Assembly (NCBI RefSeq): GCF_001625305.1
Contig: NW_017802680.1
Span: 261,835-325,834 of the forward strand
DNA from: Branchiostoma belcheri
Lineage: Eukaryota; Chordata; Leptocardii; Amphioxiformes; Branchiostomatidae
Length of the DNA: 64,000 bases
Reading direction: 5' to 3'
In this document: piece after piece, positions 38,510-51,200 of the stretch
How the letters are laid out: each line of letters starts with the position of its first letter
Numbering within the stretch: the stretch's first letter is position 1
Notes under the pieces: model-generated
Database searches by the model: none
Told to the model about the DNA's origin: nothing
Seen by the model: only the letters and a program-made list of their open reading frames with translations
Program-made: the position numbers and the translations under genes

Positions 38510-39245
38510 ATACACGCTTTTATTTACGGTCGTCGGTCGAGAAGAAAAAAAATTCAGACAAATATTATTTATACGTCCTCCGCACGAACTGTTTGTCGGG
38601 CTAATGATGATGTAGGTCGATCGGTGTAATGTAGCCAGCTGCCGCCGCGCCACGTGCCTGCGAAGCTGGTGTATTACGCCGAAGGGCGGTTATACCGGCT
38701 GTACAGATACAGATATTGGTCGATCGGTGTAATGTAGTCTGTGTAACGAAAACTCTGCCGTCCGCGGCCAGCTTTAGTGGCCCCTCTCCTTTTTCGGAGG
38801 CCGGCTGGATGTTGGGCGGCCGGCAACCGTATTCTAAAATTGATTTAATCAGGCTAATGGTGATGAAGTGATTTGCGAGGGTCTGAATGGGGGTTAGTGA
38901 TTTCATTACATTTTTATTTATTTATCCAGGGGTAGCATATCGCATATTACGAATGACACGAAATTTTCGCCGCCGATTACGAATTACGTTAGCTGATTAC
39001 GGCTTCACGATGTCCGGTTAATGTACGATTACGAGTTACGTTGATTTTTTGGGGGAGGCTGTCTTCGGATTACGAAGACTAAAAAAGGACGTGCAGGCCC
39101 CTAATTGTGGAAGAGCTCCTAGCCTCCATAGCATGTAAAAAAACTGGGGGTTTTGGGGGTCTTCATGGTCTTTGGGAGCTATTATGCGCTATTTTCTGAT
39201 TGCATATAAACAACATAGCCGGCCTGGTTGAATTAGCCCCGTTTT

Positions 39246-39620
39246 TTGAACTGGGATAATCAGAAAACAGCCGAAGACCACCAAACCCCCAGTTCTATAA
39301 GCCTGATACGGAGGCTAATCAGAAAACAGCCGAAGACCACCAAACCCCCAGTTCTACTCGTATAAGCCTGCTACGGAGGCTAATCAGAAAACAGCCGAAG
39401 ACCACCAAACCCCCAGTTCTATAAGCCTGCTACGGAGGCTAATCAGAAAACAGCCGAAGACCACCAAACCCCAGTTCTATAAGCCTGCTACGGAGGCTAA
39501 TCAGAAAACAGCCGAAGACCGCCAAACCCCCAGTTCTATAAGCCTGCTACGGAGACTAATCAGAAAACAGCTGAAGACCACCAAACCCCCAGTTCTATAA
39601 GCCTGCTACGGAGGCTAAAG
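39246..39620. repeat. 59-bp tandem array derived from a dispersed repeat
   Basis: Six near-identical units of about 59 bp (AATCAGAAAACAGCCGAAGA, CCACCAAACCCCCAGTTCTA, TAAGCCTGCTACGGAGGCT). The unit is an inverted relative of the adjacent dispersed repeat (39119-39215: AGCCTCCATAGC, CTGGGGGTTTTGGGG, TTTTCTGATT), so one end of an interspersed element has been amplified. Confidence 0.85.
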
Positions 39621-39904
39621 ACCTCCGCACCTAGCGACGGTGGTTTGCAGAAGTTAAACAATAAATAAAACGCGTCTGGGGAATAACGCGTCGTACTTTG
39701 ATGGATGTACAGAAATGTCAAAGCATGTTGGACTCATGTAATCAATTAATGGCATTACTGGTATATTGATAGGTCCCGTACCTTCCATCCCCTTATTCAT
39801 TGCTTGATCGGTCCCGTTCCTCCCATCCCCCTGTTCATCGCCTGATCGGCCCCTTACCAGGAAATACAGTAAGTCAGTTTGATCATGGAGGTAGAATTTT
39901 TGTT

Positions 39905-40015
39905 CTACCTCCATGGTTTAATGTTGGGATTCTCGTCCTCCAGGAGTTGGGAAAGGTCCGCGTTTCTTTTCTGCACTTCCTGCAGTTCCTTCACTTTCCG
40001 CAAGAAGTAGAAGTC
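39905..40015 (-). pseudogene. Duplicated fragment of coiled-coil exon 3
   Basis: Minus strand encodes [29 protein letters not shown], nearly identical to exon 3 (36883-37008), but lacks the start of the exon and the true donor. It lies 5' of the gene with copies of the exon 3 minisatellite beside it, so exon and array were copied together. Confidence 0.8.
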
Positions 40016-40834
40016 GAACAATAAAAAACGTGTCTGGGGGATAACGTGTCGTACTTTGATTGATGTGCAGAAATGTCAAAGCATGTTGGCTTCGTGTAAT
40101 CAATTAAAGGGAATTAGTGGTATATAAAATGTCACGTTGATAAAGGTTAGATGAAGGAAACAACATTGCAGAGTTACAGCAAGCGGCTACTCATCTGACA
40201 TCTACATGCCCGTAGCCACGAGTTTGAATGGGGGGGGGGGGGTTCTTCCCACAGTCTGAGGGACCAGCGAGCGCGAGGTTCATAGAGGGGCCCGGAGCAT
40301 GCTTGCCTGGAAAATTGGGTGGGTGGGGGGCGGGTTATATTATGATAGCCCGACAGTTACTAGTATCATCTTTTCAAACACTACTACACGTACTCTTATT
40401 TCGTGTTGACGTACAGTTCAACATCGCGTTTTGAAGCAGGTGCGAGATTCTCACACTTTTGATAAAAAGCCGAGGCAAGTTAATCTCATATACACATTGA
40501 GATGTACATTAATTATAGAAACTTTAGTTGCAAAATTATGCCCGAAGGCTAATTGCTTGTACAATCAAGTATTATACACATTGCAATACAGTAACAGGAG
40601 ACAGGTAACAACTGTCTGGAATTTTTTTTTTACTTCTACTACTACGCTAGCTATTATGGGGTTCAACTACGCATTAGCACCACTTTTTCTCTTAACTGGT
40701 CTTTTACCCTCTTTTTCAAATAATGACTAAATAAATGTGATAAATAATCGGGTTTTTCATCAGGACTATTATGGCTGCTAACTAACGTTAGCTTCAGTTC
40801 ACAGTGAACCATTCATGGCAGCCCTGATAGACAT

Positions 40835-40905
40835 GACAGGCGGTCATCGGACTTGACGTTCTCTCTTGTTAAACAAGTGTCTGTGAATAAAGAACTTTGC
40901 TATTC
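40835..40905 (+). repeat. Remnant of a hammerhead-arm element
   Basis: ACAGGCGGTCATCGGACTTGA followed by TGTGAATAAAGAACTTTG matches the right end of the 56600-56812 element with decay. It is part of the left arm of the large inverted duplication. Confidence 0.5.
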
Positions 40906-41160
40906 AATCGTTCAACAACTCGACAAAATTATTTACGGGTGAGATTGTAAAATTGTTAACAACAGCTATATATTCCAAACAAATGTTGGACCCGTTATAC
41001 TATTTACTTAGTACTTTAGTATATATATATATATATACATATATTACAACAATACGAATGGCATGAACATTTTACTTAGCTAGAACAGCCAAAGGCAATG
41101 ACGCAATCAATAATATGAATATGTACACAAGGCCCAGCGGATGAACAAATAGTATTTCGG

Positions 41161-41319
41161 ATTGATATTTTATATGCAAATCAATCAATAGTTCGTGCTT
41201 ATATAAAACTGCATTTCTCCTGCAAGCCTCTAGTGTCACTGACGAAAGGTAGTGGATGCTACTTGAAACGTCTGACCGTTGCCAAAACCATATCCAGTTG
41301 CTTAAGCGACTGTTTTTGG
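41161..41319 (+). mobile_element. Short insertion with 10-bp direct repeat and hammerhead-like core
   Basis: AGTATTTCGG occurs at 41151-41160 and 41320-41329 (14 bp with one mismatch if extended). Copies B and C of this locus have one copy and no insert. The insert contains GTCA, CTGACGA at 41239-41245, A, AGGTAG, loop TGGATG, CTACTT, GAA, ACGT, C, TGAC at 41273-41276: six-pair stem II, four-pair stem I. A TATATAAA string lies near 41200. Related sequence is at 15565-15715 and 62265-62350 (gene D). Confidence 0.7.
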
Positions 41320-41382
41320 AGTATTTCGGGTTGTACGTGCAACCTTCAGTCTACAGTGACTAGTCTACGATCCACACTGACG

Positions 41383-44109
41383 ATGCTGCCCGCCATTTTC
41401 TCAGTCTCCCTCCTGTTTGTGATAACCAGCGCTGCTGCCGGCCCTCCCACCACCTTCGTCTGGCCCACCAAAACCACCAGCCCGACTCTGCCCACCAAAA
41501 CCACCAGCCCGACTCTGCCCACCAAAACCACCAGCCCGACTCTGCCCACCAAAACCACCAGCCCGACTCTGCCCACCAAAACCACCAGCCCGTCTCTGCC
41601 CTGTCGGGACTACCTCAGGTTTACCTGCCCGCAGCTGAACTGTCCGGACGCCGTGCCTCACAACTACGACAGATGTCTGTGCGGGCACTGTCCTAACGGT
41701 ACGGGTAACATACTATGCTGTTGACTTATTTTAAAAAGCAATGTAACATCGAGAGTGCAGTAGTGACAGTTCGTTAACGTTTCTGTAATCCTCATTTACA
41801 ATAAAGAAACACAACTCCGTGTTTATGCTTGGACGTAGATGATTTGTTGAAACCTGTGCAGAGACCAAACCATGTCCCGGCAACATGTTCTTATTGAAAC
41901 TTTTTTGAAAAGTTTCTGTTGCCTATTCCATGTTGTGACTGTTTGCAGGTCCGTTGACCACCGCGCCGACAACCGTACAGACCCCAACTCAAGCCACGGC
42001 CGGTATGACAACATATACTTAAAGAAACGTTTAGCTGAAGTAATTGAAACAAACTTTCAAGGAAAAGAAGGATTTTATGGATTTTATTAAAGATGTAGCC
42101 CTTTCCTTAGACCTTAGATCCTCCCGCAACCTTGTTGTGTAGGTTGACTCAGTAGCGGACATTATTTTCTCCAAAGGTTGCGGTTTAAGTAGGCACTACA
42201 ATTATTTTGGCCTACTCTTTGCATGATGGCAACTAGCACTGAAAAAATGTCTACAGATACGGACAGATCCTCTTCGGATTTTTCGGACATACCCGTATTT
42301 TCGGATTCTTGTGGTTTCACACAATTGAATCCCAAAGATTCCGAAATTGCGTTATTTTGGCCTACTCTTCGCATGGCGAGTGTGATGTCAGCTCTTCTGT
42401 ACTTCCTCCAGCTCCTGCGCTGAAATCCGGCATGCCAACTCTACGGACGACCGAGACAACGACCACTGAGCCTTGGACTACCACCTACCCTGCCACAACC
42501 TGTATCTGCGGACATTGCTAGTATGCTAAGACTAATGCTTTATTCTTTAAGCTTTTTGTGTAAACACGAATACATCATACATGTATATTTACATGACCTT
42601 GCAAGCCTCCCATGTTGCCATATTCCTGAATGCATGTACTTGTACATTCTATTGTTGGTACTATTCATTCATCGTTTAATATGTTTAAGTTTGAATCAGA
42701 TACAAGGACCCATGGTCCTACATTTGTAGGAGGTAGACATGAGTGAGAGTAGGATGTTACACAAACAGTAATCTACTGTCATGTAAATTTCTACAGCTTA
42801 CAACTTGGCATTCAGGGCACACACTGCGGCAAATTGAATAGAATTGACTATCTCACCTCATGAGTTTTTGTGGTTTCCCACATTTCAATGTCAGCTCGGA
42901 CTGTATTCAGCCCAGATGGTGGGACAATTTTCTCAAACACCAAATCCCCTGCATCAACGTTGTGCCCAGGGATGTTAAGATTAACATCTTTTCACACTTT
43001 GTGACCCAAAAGAATTGCAACCTCCTCTCCTGACTACAGTGACTACACTAACTTACTACCACTACAAAAGCCTGCTTCGCTTTCCTGTGACCTCTCGGTA
43101 TTTTTCGCTACCTTCTTCTTCTTCTTCTTCTTCAAAGTACATGTCAAACTTCATTAGGTTGAAGGCTCATGACATGGGGGGGTGAGTGAGGGGTGGTCGC
43201 TTTCTTCTACCGGCTAACTACACTACAGCAGTCCAAATTCTTTTCTACATGTTATCAACAGTCCTGTCCCTTGGCTATGGAAAAAGCCGAGGTGCACTAC
43301 CCGTACCACCGCCGGCCCCACCATGACCACCGAGGCCTGGACCACCACCACTCCCATCACCTACGCCACCAACACCCCCATGACCACCCCCCCTCTGCCT
43401 TGTTTGCTCCGCCGCTTGAAGAACCTGAGCTATGACTGCCTCGACCCTCCGTGCGTGGACAAGGCGGAGTACAACTCCTTCGCCTGCTCCTGTGGAACAT
43501 GTCCTACCGGTAGTACATCATTCTGTTACAACAAACACATCTTTAGCTATGCTCTGTACATGTCTGTACAGCAAACCCCCGTGTGGCAAATCATTCACCA
43601 TTACATAGTCGGCAAATTTATTACTACTAGTACTTTTTGTGATCCCAAAGAGTCTGGTGGAGACTACATGTAGCATAGAACACTAATAGCCTCTACCAGG
43701 CTTCGGGAGACGGCTGGAAAGAGTACCTAGGAATTGGCCAAATAGAGAGACTAATTAATAACATGCCGAGAGAGTTGGTCCGCTAGAGGAGTACAGTTTG
43801 CCTCACCTGTACTATACTCTCTCGCGGACCAACTCCTCTGTCATGTTATCTCTCTCTCTATTTGGCCAATTTCTACTCTTTCCAGCCGCCTCCCGAAGTC
43901 TGGTAGAAGCTAAATACTTACACAACTGAGTCAATATGCCATTATCTTACTTCTTCACAGGTCCGAACTGTTACGCCTGGGACGGTTCCATTATCCCCGC
44001 GGGGGAGCCAGTTGCAGTGGACGGTGCCATGTGTGAGTGCAGGTGGAAGACGTGGGGGGACAGGTTCTCCCCGTACGCAACCTGCAGATGGGGCGTCCTC
44101 TCGGGCTGA
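41383..44109 (+). CDS. Secreted mucin-like, VWC-like cysteine-rich protein, copy A (5 exons)
   Basis: Exons 41383-41698, 41949-42002, 42412-42520, 43262-43509 and 43961-44109 total 876 nt (291 residues), all in frame. The signal peptide is MLPAIFSVSLLFVITSAAA. Five PTKTTSPTL nonapeptide repeats follow (likely O-glycosylated), then CRDYLRFTCPQLNCPD with CLCGHCPNG, a Thr/Pro-rich linker, and a C-terminal cysteine-rich region: CLDPPCVDKAEYNSF, ACSCGTCPTG, PNCYAWDGSIIPAGEPVAV, MCECRW. That C-x-C-G-x-C-P / DGxxIPxG / CxC layout resembles VWC domains. Exons 3 and 4 correspond to a single uninterrupted exon in copies B and C. The start was chosen at the signal peptide; an in-frame ATG at 41233 lies in inserted repeat. 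Function unknown. Confidence 0.75.
43689..43913. mobile_element. Palindromic MITE-like element, CTCTACCAGGCTTCGGGAG family
   Basis: Arms of about 100 bp begin CCTCTACCAGGCTTCGGGAG and end in its complement, with an inner CTCTCTATTTGGCCAATT pair. Equivalent elements sit at 54507-54712 (gene B) and 58624-58850 (gene C), in the matching intron, so the insertion predates the duplications. Confidence 0.85.
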
Positions 44110-44119
44110 CCGATAAACC

Positions 44120-44290
44120 ATCGTGGCAACATACGAATTTTACGGAATAAACACAAATTTTACGGAATACTTTACGAACTTTATAGAATACAAACGAATT
44201 TTACGGAACGCATATAATTTTACAGAATATATACGAAATTTACGAAATACATACGAATCAACTTACGAAATACAAACATGTACAATCCAT
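44120..44290. repeat. ~20-bp tandem repeat after gene A
   Basis: Irregular units of CGAATTTTACGGAATACATA. A mirrored, decayed copy lies at 54170-54255 beside gene B, as expected from the inverted duplication. Confidence 0.65.
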
Positions 44291-44912
44291 ACTAATTTTG
44301 TGATCCAGGCGCAGATCACCATGTTAAAAAGGATCGTATGTTTCCGAGTCATGGATTCCATAAACTTCGAATTACTTCTTTAATTTTTTTGGCACCCCTG
44401 TAAGAGTGACATGGCAGTCTGCACACAGCAGAAAACGAGTGACAATTTGAAATTAAACAAGCAAACAAGAAATGGTAGAAATATACTTTCGTGAAATATT
44501 TTTGAGTTATGGTGAATTTCTTGTTTAATTCCTTTATTGAAGCTTCTCTGTGCATTTTCCCACTGACATGCGGTCAACAGACTCGAAACCATATTCCTTC
44601 TGGTTCAAAGCCAGCTTCTAGGACCTAACTTCCTGTGTCTGACCTTTTGTGAACGATACATGATGAACAATACAGCGCCATTGGACATGTGTTGAGGTGA
44701 CATGAATATTTTTAAGCAAGGTTTTTATCAGAAAAAGAGTTACAATAACAACTGGTTCATTCTCACACTATACAACAATATGTTTTTGTTTATTCGTGAG
44801 CTGTAAGTAAAAAAAACGAATACAGGCATTGTCACGCATTTGTATTTGTACGCAATATCGCCTCCTCTCTACTTCTGCAGTTTTCGTCACGTTCTCTCTT
44901 TCCTCGCCCACT

Positions 44913-44955
44913 TGACGTCAAGATGACGTCAGCTGAACACCTCTGTCTCTATAAA
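44913..44955 (+). promoter_or_regulatory. Twin CRE plus TATA box for the EGF/lectin gene
   Basis: Two perfect TGACGTCA palindromes at 44913-44920 and 44924-44931 are followed 18 bp later by TATAAA (44950-44955). The ATG at 45239 is about 260 bp downstream in the same orientation, allowing a leader of about 230 nt. TGACGTCA is the CREB/ATF element. The arrangement is seen; regulation by it is inference. Confidence 0.55.
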
Positions 44956-45238
44956 CAGCGTCATTTTACCTGGCGTGACTCAGCCCGGGGGAGGAAAATC
45001 AAAGAAGGCTTTTATTGTAATGTTTGTAGAGTTTTTGGCACGCGCCAGTGTTGGCAAGGATGTAATCTTGACCCTGTGATTCGGTACCCGCCGCACCCTG
45101 TATGCACCAGCGGTATTTGTGTATTTTAGCTCAGCGCCAGGGAAAACCGGACATTCGGAGTTGCTCCGTGTGCGCCGTACGTAACGCACGCTTAACCACA
45201 TAAATAATACAGTCTCAATTTCTCAACCTACAGTGAAG

Positions 45239-48200
45239 ATGTGGAAATTTGCCGTCTCGTTTGCGACCGTGTTCACCCTGCTGGCTTCATCTCGAGGTAC
45301 ATTCAAAACTTATTCTATTCCAAACTATTATAATGCTTCTTCTTCCTGTTGACGCCCACGTTCATAGGAGTTGAACATTCCGGCATGTAGAGGTCAGAGG
45401 TATCTGCAGAATTGTCCTATTCGTTATCCGTAATCATGTCTTTGTGTCCAGGCGTAGGTTCATTACAGGGAGGGCCATTTGTTATGCAAGAGAAACTCAG
45501 TTCACAGCCATAGACACAAAAGTGGCTACTGTGGTGGCCTGTCGTAAATGTAGCAGAATTTCTTCCTTATCCACGACTCGGATCTTTTACCTACTTTTGC
45601 ATTACCTTACAAATATCAGTACAAATATCACGCTGGCATGTATTCTATAGGATAAGACACACAATAAACGTAGATGTGATAAATTGGAGGGTCCTTTTTT
45701 GTAGCATTGTGGTAAATTTGTATAAGACGTAGCACGCATTGCCATATGGAATTAGTGCTCACTGTGACAGTGCAAAGTGTTAGATATGCTGCTTTGCATT
45801 TAAAACAAATTATGGCTTATTTTATATGGTTTTACGTTATCTTATTTGTTCAGTGTATTCAATTATCCCACGGCCCTGTGATGCATATAGCTACTATCAC
45901 ATGATATCAAAGATACGCTGCGAAATAGAATCGCTTTGTTCTTGATACTAAAAACATTTGATGTTGTTCAGGCCAGGAGGAGTATCTGACCACGGTTGAC
46001 CTCTGGGCCTTTTGGAAGCTACCTGTCCGCGGAGCCATGACCAACACGAACGTGAGAACGACTTGCGAAAGGGCTGGGATGACATACCCGTGCTATCTGT
46101 CCGGCACAGCCTCCTGCACCCACTTCTGGACCTCGGGATGCATCGTGTACGACGACGCCGGCGTCAGCTGTGACACTTTCGTGGTCTTGTCGGAGAAGCT
46201 GTGTGGATCCAGTGATGCCTGGGGCAGTAGATGTCACTACCTTTATGACACGTTCGTGTACATCCCCAACTGGCAGAGCGACGACAGCGCCTACGGTGTG
46301 GGCTTCAGCCACTCTGGCAACGCGTGGGGTCTGCATGGGGCAAACTACACCGACAAGTACGCCCTGTGTGCAGGTAAACATGCATCATCAACATGATATG
46401 ATGGAGATCATCACAGATTAGAAAAGTAGCATTTGCAAAGCAAATGTATACTCTTTACCTTAACGTGGTGTAGCCTAACAAACTACTGCTCTGTTTATTC
46501 TTACTCCAACACATTTATATAGATTATAATATATATGGTACTCAAACACATTTATATATAATAAATGGTGAGCAGCCCCTCCAACTCTAACGACCTGCTA
46601 CATAATGTAACTCAACACCACAGAGTGTCTGCTTCAGCACCAGTTACCATGGCGACAGGCGTCTGGTCCAGGTCATTGACCACACATAATATGTGTTTGG
46701 AGAAGAAATAGAGCAAAACAATATGTTTCCTTCTGCGAAGGTAAACATATAAAGTGATAGACGTCTGAGCAGCATAGCTACTTTATTTGAAGGATTTTGA
46801 TTTGCACTACTGTTATGATTTTACCATCATATCATCGAAGAATGAATAATTGTACTTTGCAGAAGTTGACGGGTGTAGCAGCGATCCCTGTCAGAATGGA
46901 GCAGTATGCCAGCGGGAGGTGAACAGCTTCACCTGTCAGTGCACACCTGGTTATACTGGGACGTTCTGTGAGACAGGTAGGCCTGGTAGAGTCTAACGAA
47001 TTAGTACCAATATTAAATCGGGCGAAGTCGGTACTAGCCTGGGTGCCATCCTCCGTAGTTTTCGCCCGCTCCCAAATGCCGCTGGCTACTACGGTTGTGG
47101 TAGGTCGGCACAACAATGCGAAATTTTGGTATGGAATCAGATCCTGTAGCTCATGACAGCGTTCACACCCCTGAGGTCTAGAGATTCTCATTGTATGTTT
47201 GTATCTTACCTTCCCTACAGATATCGATGACTGTGCGTCGAACCCATGTATCCATGGCAACTGCGTCGACCACGTGAACCATTACCTCTGTACATGCGAG
47301 TCGGGGTGGGCTGGGATCAACTGCAACCAAGGTATTCAGCCGGATCACCGTCTTAAAATTCGACTTGTTTACTTATCCCGACTTCTACGATTACAAGGAT
47401 CACAAAACGCACGAGTCTGAAACCTACTGGATACATAACTTCAGGACGTCTCAAGTGACATCTGTCACTCTTCTTCAGCATCACTAAATCAACTGAGATG
47501 ACGAGTCGCCACTAATCACATGTGAAGGAACTGGATAAAAACAGTTGAACATGACAATGAGCATGACTCGAAAGTGTCACTCAAAACGTCCAGAAGATAG
47601 TAACCTACGTCATGTGTTCCAGTAGTAGAGTTTGATCGTCTTTGAGTATTGTTTACCTGGATGTCCAACCTTCATCAACGTTACGCACTATTCCTTGACA
47701 AAGAGTCTAAACTACATGATATACATGTAGATAGGTACATTGATAGTGACGAAATACAGTGTTCTAAAGTCCGTATTTTAACCTCTCAGAAATCGACGAG
47801 TGTGCCGGTGTACTCTGCCAGAATGGAGGAGTCTGCCATGACCAGCTGAACAACTTCGCCTGTCAGTGTGCCCCTGGGTTCATCGGAGCACACTGTGAAT
47901 ACGGTAGGGCAGGAATGCACTTTTTGCGTTGTTTGCGATCTGTTTGTACAATATTTTTCCACTGAGGCTCCTTCCTCTTCCTCTACCAATCAGGAACCTA
48001 TTTCTGTTATTCGCTGTACAAGTATTGTCCCAAGAATTCACAGCCCTATAAATCATAACTTACATGAAAGTTCATCTGTGTTGGTAATTACATGTTTAAA
48101 GTTAAAACTGGTCGACAGCTTTATGTGAGAGTACTTCTTTGTGTTGGATCAAAAGTTTTAATTTTAAAAAAAGTCATAAATTTGTTTTTTTTTTTTCTTG

Positions 48201-51200
48201 CATGACACGCTCAGAGATCAACGAGTGCCACAGCTCACCATGCGTCCATGCCCTGAACTGCATCGACGGAGTGAACAACTTCACCTGCCAGTGTGAGCCT
48301 GGGTGGACCGGACACAGATGCGACATAGGTATGTGTGTTGCCAGTATCTGCTTTTAAAACGGAGTCGGTACTATTATCAGTACAAGGCCATGAGTGCATA
48401 CAAGTAAAAGTAAAAACATACATGAGCGGCCATTAGCCAGGTCTAAGCCAGCACATACATCTCGCCAGTTCTCCCCGTTTAACATTACTTTTTCTAGATA
48501 TTCTAATTTCCAGTGTCTCTTCCAGAGATAGGCTTCTGCAATGTGAGGGCTTAGTTTTCACAGTGAATATAACAGAAGATAACTGCAAAAAGGCAAATAA
48601 TCATGCAGCATCATTCATGGTGGCTACATGAACACGAAGATGATAGACGATGGCCCCCTGCATTTATCGTCACTTCCAGGTTGAAAAAAACACACCACAC
48701 TTAGCAAGATGGTTCAAACCGAAAAGTTTCGCATGAATGAATGTCAGCAGGAATACTAGTCTTAACTGTTTCAAACCTTGTCAAATTTTGTCAATTTACG
48801 AAATGAACGCTTTGAAAAACTGGCCCTTAAAATTCAACAATATAGCTATAGCTTTCTTACAATCACAATGTTTATTGTTCTATCTCAGATATTGACGACT
48901 GCATCAGCAATCCGTGCTACTATGGAGGGACGTGCGTGGATAAGGTCAACGGCTACACCTGCCTCTGCCCGAAGGACGTACTTGGAGAAAAGTGTGAAAC
49001 AGGTGGGATATCAATCTCCAAGCAGATCCTAGGGTGGCAGAATACAGTATCAAATTGACCAGGCAGTATCCATTGGCCAGAGAGGGTGGGTGGCGAATTG
49101 GACCCTCTCTGGCCAATGGATACTGCCTGGCCAATGCGAGATATTTTCGCATCGACACCCGCAGCTGCAAGCTGGGCTGTCAATACGCCTACCTGAAACG
49201 ACTGACATTCAAGCCGCAGGTACCGATGCGAAAACGTGCTAAAAAGAGCCGAGGCATAACGGGGGCCATAAGTAAAATGTTTTACTTTGATGGGCCGCAC
49301 GGCTAGCTTCAAACAGGTACATACAAACATAGAAAAGCTATACCTACGTGTTGCCAGGTCTAAATTGTTCCAGTAACTTATAAACAAAAGACCTCGCAAA
49401 ACGGTTTATTGAAACAAACAGAGATTTTAGATTCATTTTGTTGAAAAGTTTATATGAACAAGTTGCTGATATGTTTGAAGGGATTTGGTTGGACATATAA
49501 CTGTGAGACTGCGACTACAACATGCCCGTAGCCAGGGGGGGTTCGGAAGACCCCCCCCCCCCACATGGCTCACAGGTCCACTATTTGGTCCACCTTTTAT
49601 CTAAAGGCCCAAGATTTTCTTTAAAAGATGGACTGATTCGTGTCACCAGAGAGGCTGGAATCGTGGGAAAACGACTAACTTTGTCATTGAAAAAAATTAT
49701 CTCTGATTTTTTCTTTGAAATCCTCCAAAAAACGCAGGAAATGCCATTTCAGAAGGTTCATTTTTCAAAATTTCCCGGGGGAGCACGTCCACGGACCCCC
49801 TACGGCGCTCGCTGGTCCCTTCAAGCAGTGGGAAGAACCCCCCCCTTCAAAATCCTGGGTACAGGCATGCATTATATTGAACTTTACTTGTATTGTATTG
49901 TATTGTATTGTATTGTACAGTAGCAGCGGACTCCGGGAACAATAAGGTTAAATAGATAACACTAATGGAAATCCAAATCAAACAAACAATTCTGTCCGTC
50001 CGCAGTTTTCTTCTCTGAAGGATGTTACCAGTTCTCGCCCGACGCCCTCTCCCACCCTGATGCCCAGCAGGCCTGCAGTACCAAGAACGGCCACCTGGCG
50101 GACGTGAAGGACGGGCAGCAGCAGAGCGCCATCGCTGCCGGCATCGCGGCCACCACTGGAGTCTCCAACTGGCTCGGGCTGAAGTTCCTACCGGCAACTC
50201 TCGCGTACAGCGACGGGTCTATTGCCTCAGGTTAATGTATTACTGTGTATTATTACTCTCCAAACAGAGGTATGGGTTTTGGCTAATATGTTTGGTGTGT
50301 TTTTAGGCTTTTTTATGTGGCTTTTTTTTTTTCACCCGTATCCTTTTTACGACATAATAAGATACCGGTGCAGAAAAGAAAGCATGATAAGGAACAAAAA
50401 TTAGTGGATATCGATGCAATTAAACGGCTGACAGTTTTCAAATGCTTGGGTGACTGTTTCATTGTGTATCCATATTACCTGGATGTCTTAAGCACTCATC
50501 GACGCATCCTATAGTGGGTCTTTATAATGATTTTTCACGATGTCACTGACTTGTATATTTGCCCCCCACCAGCCCCGTTACAGTGGTCCTCGGCTGAACC
50601 CGCCTCTCCATGTGACCTGTGTGTGTTCCTGGACAGCTCTGACGGCTACCTGGCAAAAACCACACCGTGCACAGAACGGCACAGCTACGTCTGCCAGGCT
50701 GGTGAGTCCACTTCACGCTCTTTTATTTAGCTATCGAGTCCCCCGGGACTCCCTCCCAATAAAAATGAGATCGGGTGATTCTATCATAATCAAAGGATTT
50801 CTCATATTTTCCAAGAACTATCGTACTGAGTGGAACTCGTTGCCACCAAGCACAGTTGGAACATCATCACTAGAATCTAAGCTTTAAACAACTTCTGCAA
50901 CTAAATGTGCTAAGATTGAGTGTAACAAGTCGTTCGGTGTGATATAGCTAGCTGCCGCCGCGCCGCGTGCCTGCGAAGCTGATGTGTTACGCCGAAGGGC
51001 GGTTATACCGGCTATACAGATACAGAAGCTGGTGTGTTACGCCGAATGGCGGTTATACCGGCTATACAGAATCTGATACAGATACAGAAGTAGTACAAAA
51101 TGTAAACGATGTTTCAAATAGCCCACATTACTGCGGACATTGTTTGCAAAGAGTAATATGATACCCTTATCGATGCCTTATGGTGATTCTAATTTCTAGA

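Larger units (their letters stand above)
38510..40400. other. Repeat-rich spacer, no intact gene
   Basis: Contains a LINE-tail-like segment at 38600-38720 (GGTGTATTACGCCGAAGGGC; recurs at 50931-51090), a dispersed repeat at 39119-39215 (also 3520-3640), a tandem array at 39246-39620, and copied coiled-coil sequence at 39775-40015. No intact coding exon was seen. Confidence 0.6.

Noticed and set aside
41233..41382. Upstream in-frame ATG for gene A (50 extra residues before the signal peptide)
   Set aside because: The extra residues come from the inserted repeat, are absent in B and C, and would bury the signal peptide.
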